Origin: Aliiroseovarius sp. F47248L
GTDB lineage: Bacteria > Pseudomonadota > Alphaproteobacteria > Rhodobacterales > Rhodobacteraceae
NCBI RefSeq assembly: GCF_023016085.1
Contig: NZ_JALKBF010000001.1
Location: forward strand, 2,780,501-2,844,500
Reading direction: 5' to 3'
DNA length: 64,000 nt
Made by a program: the position numbers and the translations under genes. The notes below the pieces were generated by a model. That model was not told where the DNA came from, made no database searches, and saw only the letters and a program-made list of their open reading frames with translations. Of the stretch, positions 9,261 to 19,779 are shown in pieces; the first letter of the stretch is position 1, and every line of letters begins with the position of its first letter.

Positions 9261-10325
9261 CTACCTTCGATCCGAGATCATCTTGCCGATCAATTGCGCG
9301 GTGTAATCAACGATGGGCACAATCCGCCCATAGTTCAATCGTGTGGGCCCGATGACCCCAACCGCACCAATGATCTTTCGATCAGCGTTCATATATGGTG
9401 AAACCACCAAAGAGGAACCCGAAAGTGAGAAAAGTTTGTTCTCAGACCCAATAAAAATGCGAACTCCTTCGCCCTGATCGGCCAATTCAAGGAATTCTGC
9501 GATGTCGCGCTTGCGTTCAAGGTCGTCAAACAGGGTTTTGATCTTCTCAAGATCGGCAGCCTCGGCATCTTCCGCCAACAGATTCGACCGCCCTCGCACG
9601 ATCAAACGCTCGTAAGGTTGGCCTTCATTCTCCCACAACGCCGCACCGCTTTCGACAAGATCCTGCGCCAGAACGTCCAATTCCTGCCGTCGCTTCTTGA
9701 TCTCTCGCGTCACAATGGTCTGAAGCTCTGAAATCGTGCGGCCTTCGGCCAGAGCATTCAGAAAATTCGCAGCTTCGCGCATGGAGGATGGGGTTTGCCC
9801 GGTCGGCGGGGTGAACACGCGGTTTTCGACATGCCCATCAGCAAACACCAGCACCACCAAGGCGCGGTCAGCACCCAGCGATACAAACTCAATATGCTTG
9901 ATCGGGGCTTCATGCTTTGGTGTTAGAACCAGACTGGCCCCAGCGGTGATCCCAGACAGCGCAGATCCAACACGATCCATCATATTATTGATATTATTGT
10001 CTGTTTTTCCCACTGTTTCATCAATCTTCTGACGGTCGCCCTGATCCAGATTAGACACTTCCAGCAGCCCATCCACGAACATGCGCAGGCCAAGTTCGGT
10101 CGGGATGCGCCCAGCCGAGACATGCGGGCTGTCCAAAAGCCCCATAAATTCGAGGTCCTGCATCACGTTGCGAATGGTCGCCGCGCTGACTTTTTCAGTC
10201 AGCGCACGAGTCAGCGTGCGCGAGCCCACAGGCGCCCCCGTGCTCAGGTAGCTTTCGACAACGCTTCGAAACACTTCGCGTGAGCGGGCGTTCATATCGT
10301 TCATCAGTTCGTGACGGTCTTCCAT
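9261..10325 (-). CDS. hrcA: Heat-inducible transcription repressor HrcA
   Basis: Repressor of chaperone genes through the CIRCE operator in many bacteria. The N-terminal winged helix is recognisable ([20 protein letters not shown], then [18 protein letters not shown]), and the C-terminus has [24 protein letters not shown] take the ATG at 10325 as start because an AAGG-type ribosome site precedes it; ATGs at 10304 and 10295 are alternatives, and an upstream TTG extension to 10385 is unlikely. About 354 residues. Divergent from rph. No CIRCE element was found before hrcA, grpE or dnaK in this window, so its targets (perhaps groESL) lie elsewhere. Confidence 0.93.
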   Translation of the reverse strand: MEDRHELMNDMNARSREVFRSVVESYLSTGAPVGSRTLTRALTEKVSAATIRNVMQDLEFMGLLDSPHVSAGRIPTELGLRMFVDGLLEVSNLDQGDRQKIDETVGKTDNNINNMMDRVGSALSGITAGASLVLTPKHEAPIKHIEFVSLGADRALVVLVFADGHVENRVFTPPTGQTPSSMREAANFLNALAEGRTISELQTIVTREIKKRRQELDVLAQDLVESGAALWENEGQPYERLIVRGRSNLLAEDAEAADLEKIKTLFDDLERKRDIAEFLELADQGEGVRIFIGSENKLFSLSGSSLVVSPYMNADRKIIGAVGVIGPTRLNYGRIVPIVDYTAQLIGKMISDRR

Positions 10326-10397
10326 ACGCAATCGCCTTGCCTTTTCGCCAGAGCCATGGGTATCACGCCTTTGAACATGAAACAAAGGGGGAAGCCC

Positions 10398-11108
10398 ATG
10401 CGCCCGTCAGGTCGGAATCTAGATCAAATGCGCCCGATTTCAATTGAGACCGGGATCACAAAGCACGCAGAGGGGTCCTGCATGATCCGCATTGGCGACA
10501 CCCATGTGTTATGCACCGCATCCCTTGAAGAGCGTGTGCCGCCTTTTCTGCGCAATTCCGGAAAGGGCTGGGTGACGGCAGAATACGGAATGCTGCCACG
10601 GTCCACTGGGTCGCGGATGCGTCGCGAAGCTGCCTCTGGCAAGCAAGGCGGACGCACGGTTGAAATTCAGCGCCTGATCGGCCGGTCGCTGCGCGCGGGC
10701 ATCGACCTTGTGGCCTTGGGTGAACGCCAGATCACCGTCGATTGCGATGTCATACAAGCCGATGGCGGCACCCGCTGCGCTGCGATCACCGGTGGTTGGG
10801 TTGCGCTGCGGCTGGCGGTTAACAAGCTGCTGAAAGCCACGGACATCTCCACCGATCCACTAATGGATCCGGTCGCCGCGGTATCTTGCGGCATTTATGC
10901 AGGTCAGCCGGTGCTGGATCTAGACTATCCCGAAGATTCAGAAGCTGGCGTGGACGGCAATTTTGTCCTCTGCGGCCCGAAACTGATCGAGGTTCAGATG
11001 TCTGCCGAGGGCTCCACCTTCACCCGCGATCAGATGAACGAGCTGATGGATCTCGCTGACAAAGGTGTATCCGAACTGGTTGTGGCTCAGCTTGAGGCAA
11101 CCGCCTAA
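10398..11108 (+). CDS. rph: Ribonuclease PH
   Basis: Phosphorolytic 3'-5' exoribonuclease that trims tRNA 3' ends. 236 residues, the usual length. Family segments are [18 protein letters not shown] at the N-terminus, [14 protein letters not shown], the basic [16 protein letters not shown] and [18 protein letters not shown] with its catalytic acidic residues. The ATG at 10398 follows AAAGGGGGAA; the longer frame from 10311 would run back over the hrcA start. Its TAA overlaps the rdgB ATG by one base, so translation is coupled. Confidence 0.95.
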   Translation: MRPSGRNLDQMRPISIETGITKHAEGSCMIRIGDTHVLCTASLEERVPPFLRNSGKGWVTAEYGMLPRSTGSRMRREAASGKQGGRTVEIQRLIGRSLRAGIDLVALGERQITVDCDVIQADGGTRCAAITGGWVALRLAVNKLLKATDISTDPLMDPVAAVSCGIYAGQPVLDLDYPEDSEAGVDGNFVLCGPKLIEVQMSAEGSTFTRDQMNELMDLADKGVSELVVAQLEATA

Positions 11109-11716
11109 TGCGCAAGTTCGACCGCGATCAACTGGTCATTGCCACCCATAACGAAGGCAAGCTGCGCGAGATTTCCGCCTTGCTAGAGCCTTTTGGCGTG
11201 TCCGTGACCTCTGCCGCCGAGCTTGGATTGGACGAGCCAGAAGAGACCGAGGATACGTTTGTAGGAAATGCCCGGATCAAGGCGCATTTTGCGGCAAAAG
11301 CCTCTGGCCTGCCCGCGCTATCTGATGACAGCGGTATCGTGGTCGATGCGCTGGAGGGTGCACCTGGCGTTTACACTGCAGATTGGGCTGAAACACCCAA
11401 TGGCCGCGACTTTCCGATGGCGATGCAAAAGACATGGACGCTTCTAGAAGAAAAGAATGCCCCTCACCCGCGCAAGGCAAAATTTTGCGCCACCCTATGT
11501 CTGGCATGGCCCGACGGGCATGATGAAGTATTCGAAGGGAGCGTTGTCGGTCGTCTAACTTGGCCCATGCGCGGCAATCTAGGTTTTGGCTATGATCCGA
11601 TCTTCATTCCCGATGGTCACGACATCACGTTCGGCGAAATGGATCCGGCAAAGAAACACAAGATGAGCCACCGCGCCGACGCCTTCGCCAAGCTTGTGCG
11701 GGGCGCTTTTGCTTGA
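11108..11716 (+). CDS. rdgB: Non-canonical purine NTP pyrophosphatase (RdgB/HAM1)
   Basis: Hydrolyses dITP, ITP and XTP to monophosphates and so keeps deaminated purines out of DNA and RNA. 202 residues. Family motifs are [13 protein letters not shown] near the N-terminus (substrate loop), [27 protein letters not shown] with the catalytic acidic residues, [15 protein letters not shown] and the C-terminal [12 protein letters not shown]. It lies in the rph-rdgB-hemW run, with a one-base overlap upstream and a short overlap with the following frame. Confidence 0.95.
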   Translation: MRKFDRDQLVIATHNEGKLREISALLEPFGVSVTSAAELGLDEPEETEDTFVGNARIKAHFAAKASGLPALSDDSGIVVDALEGAPGVYTADWAETPNGRDFPMAMQKTWTLLEEKNAPHPRKAKFCATLCLAWPDGHDEVFEGSVVGRLTWPMRGNLGFGYDPIFIPDGHDITFGEMDPAKKHKMSHRADAFAKLVRGAFA

Positions 11717-12866
11717 GAATTGGCAGATCGGGGGTTTCGGGCTTTATGTCCACTGGCCCTTCTGCCAATCCAAATGTCCGTATTGCGACTTCAACAGCCA
11801 TGTCGTGGCGTCGATAGATCACGATGCTTGGCTTGAAGCCTATATTGCCGAAATCGACCGCTACGGAGCGGATACGCCTGACCGCGTTCTCAGCTCAATA
11901 TATTTCGGCGGAGGCACGCCCAGCTTGATGGCCCCTGCGACCGTGGGCGCGATCATCAATCGCGCGGCACAGCACTGGACCTTCGCCAATAATATCGAGA
12001 TCACGCTAGAGGCCAATCCCGGCTCAATCGAGGCGCAGAACTTTGCGGGTTACAAGTCGGCTGGCGTTAATCGGATTTCTATTGGCGTTCAGGCTTTAAA
12101 TGATCCTGACCTGAAGCAGTTGGGGCGGTTGCATTCGGTGGATGAAGCCAAAAAGGCTCTAACTCTGGCGAAATCACTGTTTGACCGGGTAAGCTTCGAT
12201 CTGATTTATGCCCGTCAGGATCAGACATTGTCCGCGTGGCAGTCCGAGCTTGAAGAAGCATTAAGTTATGATCCTGATCATCTGTCACTTTATCAACTGA
12301 CCGTCGAGCCGGGAACAGCTTTTGGTGCGCGATTTGAGGCGGGAAAGCTGCGCGGGTTGCCCGAAGAAGATCTGGCAACGGACATGTATTTCCTGACGCA
12401 AACCTTGTGTGATGCCGCCGGACTGCCCGCTTACGAGATTTCGAACCACGCGAAACCCGGACAGGAAAGCCAGCACAATCGAATCTACTGGCAGTCTGGC
12501 GATTGGGTTGGCATTGGGCCCGGCGCACATGGGCGATTGACGCTGGCAGGCACGCGGTATTCCACGGAAACTGCACTTGCTCCGGCAGGTTGGCTTTCGG
12601 CATCAGCATCAGGTCAAGGTGAAAGCCAGCGCGCCGCCCTTCCCCGCGACGAGCAGATCACCGAGTTTTTGCTGATGGGGCTTAGAACGGTGGACGGGTT
12701 AGACCTGCGTCGTTTGAATACGCAACTTGGCTTCACCCCAAATAGTAACAAAGTCAATGACTTAACTGATATTGGTCTGATCTGTATCGAAGACCAGCGA
12801 TTAAAGGCGACCGACAAGGGTCGCCCAGTTTTGAACGGCATCCTTCGTGAGCTTATCCCCGACTAG
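11709..12866 (+). CDS. hemW: Radical SAM family heme chaperone HemW
   Basis: Radical-SAM protein related to coproporphyrinogen dehydrogenase HemN, thought to deliver heme. The cluster motif CxxxCxxC is in [17 protein letters not shown], followed by [19 protein letters not shown] and the HemW-type C-terminal region with [12 protein letters not shown]. About 385 residues. The start is uncertain: there is no suitable ATG, and TTG 11709 or TTG 11694 overlap the end of rdgB; I use 11709 because GGGG sits at a fair distance. The stop shares the four bases CTAG with the convergent parB stop. Confidence 0.9.
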   Translation: MLENWQIGGFGLYVHWPFCQSKCPYCDFNSHVVASIDHDAWLEAYIAEIDRYGADTPDRVLSSIYFGGGTPSLMAPATVGAIINRAAQHWTFANNIEITLEANPGSIEAQNFAGYKSAGVNRISIGVQALNDPDLKQLGRLHSVDEAKKALTLAKSLFDRVSFDLIYARQDQTLSAWQSELEEALSYDPDHLSLYQLTVEPGTAFGARFEAGKLRGLPEEDLATDMYFLTQTLCDAAGLPAYEISNHAKPGQESQHNRIYWQSGDWVGIGPGAHGRLTLAGTRYSTETALAPAGWLSASASGQGESQRAALPRDEQITEFLLMGLRTVDGLDLRRLNTQLGFTPNSNKVNDLTDIGLICIEDQRLKATDKGRPVLNGILRELIPD

Positions 12867-13744
12867 GACGACAGCTTTCCGCACAAAGTATCTAGGTCGT
12901 CCAGCGAACCATAGCGCACCGTTACAGTTCCGCTTTCCCCACTTGTGGCGTGATCAATCTGAACTTTCATTCCCAAGGCGGCAGACAAATCACCCTCAAG
13001 CGCGCGGGTGTCGGCATCCTTCTGGGTTTTTTGTCGCGGCGATCTGGGCGCGGTTGGTTTGGGCGACTTTGCCAATGCCTCGGCTGCCCTGACTGACAAC
13101 CCTTTGGCGATGATCTGGCGCGCCAGGTCGATCGGATTCTCTGCCGTCACCAAGGTTCGTGCGTGACCCGCACTTAGTTTACCGTCCCGAACAAAATCCT
13201 GCACTTCGTCGGGCAGATTCAGCAACCGCAGCAAGTTGGCGATATGGCTACGGCTTTTCCCAAGTGCTTCTGACACTTTCTCTTGCGTATGGCCGAAGCG
13301 GTTCATCAGATCGCGATAGCCTGCGGCCTCTTCAATCGCGTTCAGATCGGCACGTTGAATGTTTTCGATAATCGCAACTTCCAACGCCTCTGTATCGCTA
13401 TATTCACGAACGATAACAGGGAGTTCGTGAAGTTGAGCCATCTGGGACGCGCGCCAGCGGCGTTCACCGGCCACAATCTCGTATTCACCATCCGCACCGG
13501 GCTTGGGGCGCACGATAAGGGGTTGGATCACACCCTTCTCGCGGATCGACGCCGCCAGATCGTTCAGTTGTTCTTCGGTGAATTGACGCCGGGGCTGTTC
13601 AGGGTTCGGCGTGATTTTTTCGACCGGCACAACCAGATCGGCGCGACGTGCGGTCTGCGTGCTTGGCGTTTCTTCTGCCGTCACATCGGCCATCAGCGCA
13701 GACAAGCCGCGACCCAGGCCACGTTGTTTTTGATTCTTGCTCAT
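12863..13744 (-). CDS. parB: Chromosome partitioning protein ParB
   Basis: CTP-dependent DNA clamp that loads at parS and organises origin segregation. 293 residues. The N-terminus KQRGLGRGLSALM holds the ParA-stimulating arginines. The ParB/Srx domain has ITPNPEQPRRQF, the CTP-binding GERRWRA motif and ENIQRADLNAIEEA. The helix-turn-helix is GHTQEKVSEALGKSRSHIANLLRL, and the C-terminus is a dimerisation segment. The ATG at 13744 follows AAGAGG at 5-6 bases; a longer frame from 13822 would lie inside parA. It follows parA with a one-base gap. Two perfect parS sites lie within 3.3 kb upstream. Confidence 0.97.
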   Translation of the reverse strand: MSKNQKQRGLGRGLSALMADVTAEETPSTQTARRADLVVPVEKITPNPEQPRRQFTEEQLNDLAASIREKGVIQPLIVRPKPGADGEYEIVAGERRWRASQMAQLHELPVIVREYSDTEALEVAIIENIQRADLNAIEEAAGYRDLMNRFGHTQEKVSEALGKSRSHIANLLRLLNLPDEVQDFVRDGKLSAGHARTLVTAENPIDLARQIIAKGLSVRAAEALAKSPKPTAPRSPRQKTQKDADTRALEGDLSAALGMKVQIDHATSGESGTVTVRYGSLDDLDTLCGKLSS

Positions 13745-13745
13745 C

Positions 13746-14549
13746 TTAGCCTCTTCTATTGCGTATGGAGAGTTCGGACGCCAGTTCGCGGTAAGCTTGG
13801 CTGCCCTTTGACATCGGATCATACATCAACACCGGCAATGCAAAAGATGGCGCTTCACTTACGCGGACATTGCGCGGGATCATGGTGTCGAAGACAAGCT
13901 CACCCAGGTTGCCGCGCGCGTCTGCTTCGACCTGGCGCGACAGGTTGTTCCGGGTGTCGAACATGGTCAGCACGATCCCCTCGATTCGAAGTCCGGCATT
14001 GGCGGTCTGGCGCACTTCACGAATGGTTAGCATCAGTTGCGAAAGGCCTTCCAGTGCAAAAAATTCGCTTTGAAGCGGGATCAAAACACTGTCTGCGGCG
14101 ACCAGCGCGTTTACGGTCAGTAGGTTCAGCGACGGCGGACAGTCGATCAGAATGTAATCCAGTTCCAACTGACCTAATCCCGTCGCACGCACCGCGTCAT
14201 GCAGCAAATGACTGCGCTTTTCGTTCGAGACCAATTCTATATCCGCCGATGACAGATCAGTGGTCGCCGGGGCTATATACAGGTTCTCGACATCGGTTTC
14301 TTGCAAGACTTCGGTCAGCGGCGCTTCTTCCAACAAAAGGTCGTATGTTGTGAGTTTTCGATCCGCGACCTCAACACCTAGTCCGGTAGAGGCGTTTCCT
14401 TGTGGATCAAGGTCAATCAACAGCACCCGATTTCCTGCTTCGGCAAGCGCGGCGCCTAGGTTAATTGTGGTCGTCGTTTTTCCGACCCCGCCTTTTTGAT
14501 TGGTGATCGCAATGATCTTGGGGCCATGGCCATTGATGATATCAGGCAC
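13746..14549 (-). CDS. parA: Chromosome partitioning ATPase ParA
   Basis: Walker-type ATPase that forms a DNA-bound gradient to pull ParB-parS complexes apart. 267 residues. The deviant Walker A is QKGGVGKTTTTINLGAAL, followed by LLIDLDPQGNASTG (A' motif) and LDYILIDCPPSLNLLTVNAL (Walker B). There is no N-terminal DNA-binding extension, so this is the chromosomal type. The start is GTG 14549, preceded by GGAGA at about 8 bases and overlapping the end of rsmG by 8 bases. Confidence 0.97.
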   Translation of the reverse strand: MPDIINGHGPKIIAITNQKGGVGKTTTTINLGAALAEAGNRVLLIDLDPQGNASTGLGVEVADRKLTTYDLLLEEAPLTEVLQETDVENLYIAPATTDLSSADIELVSNEKRSHLLHDAVRATGLGQLELDYILIDCPPSLNLLTVNALVAADSVLIPLQSEFFALEGLSQLMLTIREVRQTANAGLRIEGIVLTMFDTRNNLSRQVEADARGNLGELVFDTMIPRNVRVSEAPSFALPVLMYDPMSKGSQAYRELASELSIRNRRG

Positions 14550-15162
14550 GTCTTAGATCTCCGATCTTCAAAACAACGGCGTTCGGGTTGGTGTTGCTGG
14601 GGTATGTATCAAGTTCAAACCGCCATTTTTCAAGGGCTTCTTCGACCTCGGCGCTGTAATTTTCGCCTTTCAAGAAGATCGCAATTCCACCCGCCTTCAA
14701 GTGCTGATCAGCGAAGCCCAGCAGATTGGTCAACGAAGCCAGCGCTCTGGCAGACACCACATCTGCCTCAAGCGGTGCAACTGCTTCGATTCGTTTGGAA
14801 ATTATAGTGGCATTGGCGCCAGTCTCGCGCACAACTGTTCGAAGGAACGTGGCTTTTCGCAGGTCGCTTTCAATACAGATCGTGTTCCGATCAGGATCAG
14901 CTTCCTGCGCCAAAATGGCCATGATCAACCCGGGGAAGCCACCTCCCGTTCCCATATCACACCAGGTCGCGACACTTGGCTGCGACAGGCGGAATATCTG
15001 CGCCGAATCTTGAAAATGGCGGGTCCACAATGAGGATAGCGTTGATGGAGAAACAAGGTTTATAGCAGGGTTCCACTTTTCAAGTAAAGCTGCATAGATG
15101 TTCAGCCGCTCCGTTGTTTCACGTGAAACATCAAGCCCAACGCGCGCTTCTTGGTTCATCAT
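14542..15162 (-). CDS. rsmG: 16S rRNA (guanine527-N7)-methyltransferase RsmG (GidB)
   Basis: SAM-dependent enzyme that methylates G527 of 16S rRNA; loss gives low-level streptomycin resistance in other bacteria. 206 residues. The family segments [36 protein letters not shown] (SAM motif I) and [17 protein letters not shown] are visible. Its ATG overlaps the mnmG TGA (ATGA), indicating translational coupling. Codons 11-16 (DVSRET) are written by a perfect 16-bp parS palindrome, so this stretch is constrained by DNA binding as well as by protein. Confidence 0.95.
   Translation of the reverse strand: MMNQEARVGLDVSRETTERLNIYAALLEKWNPAINLVSPSTLSSLWTRHFQDSAQIFRLSQPSVATWCDMGTGGGFPGLIMAILAQEADPDRNTICIESDLRKATFLRTVVRETGANATIISKRIEAVAPLEADVVSARALASLTNLLGFADQHLKAGGIAIFLKGENYSAEVEEALEKWRFELDTYPSNTNPNAVVLKIGDLRRA
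15115..15130. promoter_or_regulatory. parS: parS centromere site inside rsmG
   Basis: TGTTTCACGTGAAACA is a perfect 16-bp palindrome and matches the well-known bacterial parS consensus exactly. It lies about 0.6 kb upstream of the parA start and 5.3 kb from the oriC candidate, within the early codons of rsmG. Confidence 0.95.
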
Positions 15163-17036
15163 GCTGAACGCTTCCGGCTTGCACGACGCAGCCTGGCCAA
15201 AATCAACGTCAGCGCCGCCGGCGTCATTCCCTCGACCCGGCCTGCCTGCGCCAGCGTTCTGGGGCGCGCCAAGGTCAGCTTGCTGGCTAGCTCGTTTGAA
15301 AGCCCTTCCATCTCGTCATACCGGAAATCTTCCGGAATACGCTGCGCCTCATCTCGCAGCAGTGCCTCGATATCCCGCGCTTGACGCTCAATATAATTGG
15401 CATACATCGCGTCGCGCGAAATTTGCGTCTGTATCTCACTGGGCACATCAGCAAAAGATGCGTCCAGTTCAGTGATCATCTCATAATCTACTGTTGGAAA
15501 GGCAAGAAGCTCGAATGCTGTGCGCTTGGTGCCGTCCTTGCGCACTGTTAACCCCAGCTTTTCCAGATCTTGCGGCGTAAAGGTTCGATCGGTCAGTGCA
15601 GCCTTTGCGCGCGCAAGCCCTTCTGCCTTGTTTTCAAAGGCTTTCCGCCGCACACCCCCAACACAGCCCAAGGTTATGCCGAGAGGTGTCAGGCGCTGGT
15701 CAGCGTTGTCAGCCCGCAAAGATAGCCGATATTCTGCACGCGATGTGAACATGCGGTAAGGTTCAGTTACGCCGCGGGTGGTCAGATCATCCACCATCAC
15801 ACCCATATAGGAATTTGAGCGGGAGAAAATAACCGGATCGCGGTCCAGAGCAGACAGCGCGGCGTTTAACCCCGCAATCAAACCTTGTGCGGCTGCTTCC
15901 TCATACCCCGTTGTCCCGTTGATTTGGCCGGCCAGATACAACCCCGGCACATCGCGAAGGCGCAAAGTTTCGGTCAGCGATCGGGGATCCACATAGTCGT
16001 ATTCAATTGCATAACCCGGCTGCAAAATCTCGGCCTGCTCCAACCCAACGATCGAGTGGACATAAGCCTTCTGCACCTCGATCGGTAAGGATGTGCTAAT
16101 TCCGTTCGGGTAGACGGTGTGATCGTCCAGCCCCTCCGGCTCCAGGAATATCTGGTGTGATTCCTTGTCAGCGAACCGGACAATTTTGTCTTCGATCGAG
16201 GGGCAATAGCGCGGACCAACCCCGTCGATATGCCCGCCATACATTGCGGACCGCTCTAGATTTTCACGGATGATTTCATGGGTTTGCCTATTTGTATGGG
16301 TGATTCCACAGGAAATCTGTCGCGCCTCGGGTTTGGTGTTCAGGAACGAAAAAACGACCGGGTCCTCATCACCCGGTTGGCTGTCTAGGATGTCCCAGTT
16401 AATTGTGCGGCCATCCAGACGCGGCGGTGTTCCGGTCTTAAGCCGCCCCAGTGGCAGGCCAAAGCTGTCGATTCTTTCGGCAAGCTTCACAGATGGCCGA
16501 TCTCCCATCCGTCCACCTTCACTACGCTTGTCCCCTACGTGAATAATGCCTCGCAGAAACGTGCCTGTGGTCAGAATGACCGCATGCGCCGTGAGGGCGC
16601 TACGGTCCTGCAAAACCACGCCGCTAACGCGCTGACCGTCCATGACCAAATCCGTCGTTTCGCCTTCAATCACGGACAGGTTGGCAGTTTTTGCAATCTC
16701 GTCCTGCATCGCGGCGCGATAAAGCTTCCGATCCGCTTGCGCGCGCGGCCCTTGAACCGCTGGACCTTTACGCCGATTTAACAGCCGGAACTGAATGCCT
16801 GCAAAGTCTGCAACTCGACCCATCAAGCCATCTAGCGCATCGATCTCTCGCACCAAATGGCCTTTACCCAGACCACCAATAGCTGGATTACAGGACATAA
16901 CGCCAAGATCGCTTTTGCGCAGTGTAATCAAGGCGGTTCGCGCGCCAAGGCGAGCTGATGCATGTGCTGCATCCGCACCTGCATGGCCTCCGCCAACAAC
17001 AATCACATCAAAATCCAAATGTTTCACGTGAAACAC
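15159..17036 (-). CDS. mnmG: tRNA uridine-5-carboxymethylaminomethyl modification enzyme MnmG (GidA)
   Basis: FAD-dependent partner of MnmE that modifies U34 of tRNAs. 625 residues, normal length. The dinucleotide motif is [15 protein letters not shown], followed by [37 protein letters not shown] and the C-terminal DGLSNE-like region [33 protein letters not shown] (quoted here only as a region near residues 575-607). The start codon is GTG 17036 (AGGA upstream) or possibly the internal GTG at 17027, because a perfect parS occupies the first six codons and fixes the peptide FHVKH. Linked to rsmG by an ATGA overlap. Confidence 0.95.
   Translation of the reverse strand: MFHVKHLDFDVIVVGGGHAGADAAHASARLGARTALITLRKSDLGVMSCNPAIGGLGKGHLVREIDALDGLMGRVADFAGIQFRLLNRRKGPAVQGPRAQADRKLYRAAMQDEIAKTANLSVIEGETTDLVMDGQRVSGVVLQDRSALTAHAVILTTGTFLRGIIHVGDKRSEGGRMGDRPSVKLAERIDSFGLPLGRLKTGTPPRLDGRTINWDILDSQPGDEDPVVFSFLNTKPEARQISCGITHTNRQTHEIIRENLERSAMYGGHIDGVGPRYCPSIEDKIVRFADKESHQIFLEPEGLDDHTVYPNGISTSLPIEVQKAYVHSIVGLEQAEILQPGYAIEYDYVDPRSLTETLRLRDVPGLYLAGQINGTTGYEEAAAQGLIAGLNAALSALDRDPVIFSRSNSYMGVMVDDLTTRGVTEPYRMFTSRAEYRLSLRADNADQRLTPLGITLGCVGGVRRKAFENKAEGLARAKAALTDRTFTPQDLEKLGLTVRKDGTKRTAFELLAFPTVDYEMITELDASFADVPSEIQTQISRDAMYANYIERQARDIEALLRDEAQRIPEDFRYDEMEGLSNELASKLTLARPRTLAQAGRVEGMTPAALTLILARLRRASRKRSA
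17020..17035. promoter_or_regulatory. parS: parS centromere site at the mnmG start codon
   Basis: A second perfect TGTTTCACGTGAAACA, starting at the second base of the mnmG GTG start codon on the minus strand. It is 3.4 kb from the oriC candidate and 1.9 kb from the other perfect site. Confidence 0.95.
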
Positions 17037-17057
17037 TCCATGTCCTAAATCCAGCCG

Positions 17058-18347
17058 TCACTTCCCAAGACAAAAGCTTGCAAAGATTTCGTCCAACAGA
17101 TGCTCTACATCGACACGGCCAACCAAACTATCAAGGGCACGAATGGCTGCACGAATTTCTTCCGCTGAAAACTCGGCCCGATCTGGTCCGTGTTGTAGCT
17201 CGATTCGAGCATCTTCCAAAGCGCCAAGCGCGCGCTCCATTGCAATCCTGTGCCGCGCTCGCGTTGCAATACCAGCCCCTTTTACCCGGTCTTCCAACAC
17301 ATTGCCAATTCGAGCCACCAGCTTATCAACGCCCTGTCCGGTGACACCAGAGACCGCAAGATCTTCGGTTGAACGTAAATCAGCCTTACCAAGAACCACG
17401 AGATCGTCCGCACTTGGTTTCAGCGGCATGATCTCGTCAATCTCCGACTTCAGAAAAATTCGCAGATCAGCCGCCCTTGCCCGCGAAAGCGCCCGTTCAA
17501 CACCAATGGCTTCAACCGCATCTTGCGCCTCTCGAAGTCCAGCCGTGTCCAGAACGGTTACAGGCAAACCTGACAGCTCCATCTGTACCTCGATCACGTC
17601 GCGTGTGGTGCCAGCCACCTCGGAGGTAATAGCGGCATCCCTTCCAGCAAGAGCGTTCAAAAGGGTTGATTTGCCTGCATTCGGTGCCCCGACAATCGCT
17701 ACTTCAAACCCGTCACGGATTCGTTCGGCAATGCTAGTTCCAGCGGTTTCGGACCGCAATCTGGTTAGCACACCCTCCAGCAAAGCCTCAACTTCAGGCG
17801 AGACATCAACGGGCACATCTTCGTCGGCAAAATCAATAGTCGCTTCCAGCAACGCCGCGGCTCTGATCAGATCGCGGCGCCACCCTTCAGCCAAACCACC
17901 CAACGCGCCGGACAGGATGTTAAACGCCTGCCGCCGCTGCGCTTCGGTTTCAGCGTCCAGAAGATCGGCAAGCCCTTCGACCTGCGCCAGATCCAGACGT
18001 TCGTTCTCAAGCGCCCGGCGCGTGAACTCGCCAGGTTCCGCCATGCGAAGATTGGGATAGTTTGACAGCTCATCCAACACCGCACGCACCACGGCGGTGG
18101 ACCCATGAAGCTGGAACTCCACCACCGGTTCGCCGGTAAAACTGGCACCATCATCAAAGCAAAGCACAAGGGCTTCATCCAAGACACGCCCGTCCGCCGT
18201 TTTCAGGTTTCGCAACCCAGCCTTTCGGATCATTGGCAGACCACCAGCCATACCCTGCGCAGCCGAAAACGCATGTGGCCCGGAAATCCGGACCACGGCG
18301 ACACCCGATTTGCCACGGGCACTGGCTAGAGAATAGATCGTATCCAT
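17058..18347 (-). CDS. mnmE: tRNA modification GTPase MnmE (TrmE)
   Basis: GTPase that works with MnmG in wobble-uridine modification. 429 residues. The N-terminal folate-binding domain begins [20 protein letters not shown]. The G domain has G1 [14 protein letters not shown] (about 219-232), switch [15 protein letters not shown] and LGKADL. The C-terminus ends [10 protein letters not shown], the family's conserved cysteine motif. I start at ATG 18347; the longer frame from 18371 needs a TTG with no support. It lies 28 bases after rho and 21 before mnmG in the same operon direction. Confidence 0.95.
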   Translation of the reverse strand: MDTIYSLASARGKSGVAVVRISGPHAFSAAQGMAGGLPMIRKAGLRNLKTADGRVLDEALVLCFDDGASFTGEPVVEFQLHGSTAVVRAVLDELSNYPNLRMAEPGEFTRRALENERLDLAQVEGLADLLDAETEAQRRQAFNILSGALGGLAEGWRRDLIRAAALLEATIDFADEDVPVDVSPEVEALLEGVLTRLRSETAGTSIAERIRDGFEVAIVGAPNAGKSTLLNALAGRDAAITSEVAGTTRDVIEVQMELSGLPVTVLDTAGLREAQDAVEAIGVERALSRARAADLRIFLKSEIDEIMPLKPSADDLVVLGKADLRSTEDLAVSGVTGQGVDKLVARIGNVLEDRVKGAGIATRARHRIAMERALGALEDARIELQHGPDRAEFSAEEIRAAIRALDSLVGRVDVEHLLDEIFASFCLGK

Positions 18348-18375
18348 TATTAACCCATTGTATTTTAACAATAAG

Positions 18376-19647
18376 TTATGTGTTCATCGAATCGAAGAAC
18401 TCACCGTTTGTTTTGGTTTGCTTGAGTTTTGAGATCAGAAACTCGATCGCATCCGTGGTGCCCATCGGGTTCAAAATCCGACGCAGGACATAGGTCTTTT
18501 GCAGGTCCTTCGCATCCACCAACAGCTCTTCTTTCCGTGTGCCGGATTTCAGGATATCGATGGCCGGGAAGACGCGTTTGTCAGCGACCTTGCGATCCAG
18601 AACAATCTCGGAGTTACCGGTGCCCTTGAATTCTTCAAAGATCACTTCGTCCATCCGCGAACCGGTGTCGATCAGCGCAGTTGAGATGATGGTCAGCGAA
18701 CCACCTTCCTCGATGTTCCGGGCAGCACCAAAGAAGCGCTTCGGGCGTTGCAGGGCGTTGGCATCCACGCCGCCGGTCAGAACCTTACCCGACGACGGCA
18801 CGGTGGTGTTGAAGGCACGCCCCAGACGCGTGATCGAGTCGAGCAGGATCACAACGTCGCGTTTGTGTTCGACCAGTCGCTTGGCTTTCTCGATCACCAT
18901 TTCGGCCACGGCCACGTGACGGGTCGCGGGCTCATCGAAAGTCGAGGATACCACCTCGCCCTTCACAGATCGCTGCATATCCGTAACCTCTTCCGGCCGT
19001 TCGTCGATCAGAAGAACGATCAGATAGCATTCTGGATGATTGGTTTCGATGGAATGAGCAATGTTTTGCAGCAGCACCGTTTTACCCGTCCGCGGCGGGG
19101 CGACAATCAGCGCCCGCTGACCTTTACCGATTGGCGACACAAGGTCGATGATCCGGGCGGACCGATCCTTGATGGTCGGGTCTTCGATCTCCATCTTCAG
19201 GCGCTCGTCGGGATAAAGCGGCGTCAGGTTATCAAAAGCAACTTTGTGCTTGGCTAGCTCGGGATCACCAAAGTTAATCTTCTCGACCTTGGTGATGGCA
19301 AAATAGTTTTCGTTTTCACCCGGGGCTTGAATGATGCCCTCAATCGTATCCCCTGTGCGCAGAGAATACTGACGGATCACATCCGGCGACACATAGATGT
19401 CGTCCGGACCGGACAGGTAGTTCGCCTCGGGCGAGCGCAGGAAGCCGAAGCCGTCTTGCACGACCTCAAGCACGCCGTCGCCACCGATGATCCATTCATC
19501 ATCCGCCAGCTCTTTCAGGATCGAGAACATCATCTCGCCCTTGCGCATGGTGGACGCGTTTTCGATCTCAAGCTCTTCAGCCATGTTCACAAGCTCTTTC
19601 GGGCTCTTGGCTTTCAGATCAGCAAGGTTCAGACGGTTATCGGACAT
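18376..19647 (-). CDS. rho: Transcription termination factor Rho
   Basis: Hexameric RNA helicase that terminates transcription. 423 residues. The N-terminal helical domain ([20 protein letters not shown]) is followed by the cold-shock-like RNA-binding domain ([21 protein letters not shown]). The ATPase has Walker [16 protein letters not shown] (about 180-194), [27 protein letters not shown] and the Q/R-loop segment [20 protein letters not shown]. No large insertion is seen. First gene of the rho-mnmE-mnmG-rsmG-parA-parB run directed away from oriC. Confidence 0.97.
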   Translation of the reverse strand: MSDNRLNLADLKAKSPKELVNMAEELEIENASTMRKGEMMFSILKELADDEWIIGGDGVLEVVQDGFGFLRSPEANYLSGPDDIYVSPDVIRQYSLRTGDTIEGIIQAPGENENYFAITKVEKINFGDPELAKHKVAFDNLTPLYPDERLKMEIEDPTIKDRSARIIDLVSPIGKGQRALIVAPPRTGKTVLLQNIAHSIETNHPECYLIVLLIDERPEEVTDMQRSVKGEVVSSTFDEPATRHVAVAEMVIEKAKRLVEHKRDVVILLDSITRLGRAFNTTVPSSGKVLTGGVDANALQRPKRFFGAARNIEEGGSLTIISTALIDTGSRMDEVIFEEFKGTGNSEIVLDRKVADKRVFPAIDILKSGTRKEELLVDAKDLQKTYVLRRILNPMGTTDAIEFLISKLKQTKTNGEFFDSMNT

Positions 19648-19747
19648 GGGAATACTCTGGGATTGCCTCAGGACGGCATGCGCGCGGCATTGCGGTCAAA
19701 GTAGGAATGGGAAACATACACGGCCGGACGGCCAGCGTTAAGGGTCA

Positions 19748-19768
19748 CATAAGACGGATCGCCTTATG
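19748..19768. other. Hairpin between hemJ and rho
   Basis: A 9-bp inverted repeat (19748-19756 with 19760-19768, one G-U pair in the minus-strand RNA) has a 3-base loop and begins 11 bases beyond the hemJ stop. There is no T-run, so it is not a textbook terminator. It may stabilise the hemJ 3' end or act in the rho leader. Confidence 0.4.
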
Positions 19769-19779
19769 AGTCAACGATC

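Noticed and set aside
10369..10384. parS-like sequence in the hrcA-rph gap, with an hrcA extension starting MFHVQ
   Set aside because: Only about 11 of 16 positions match, and the core CACGTG is broken. The MFHVQ extension needs a TTG with no ribosome site.
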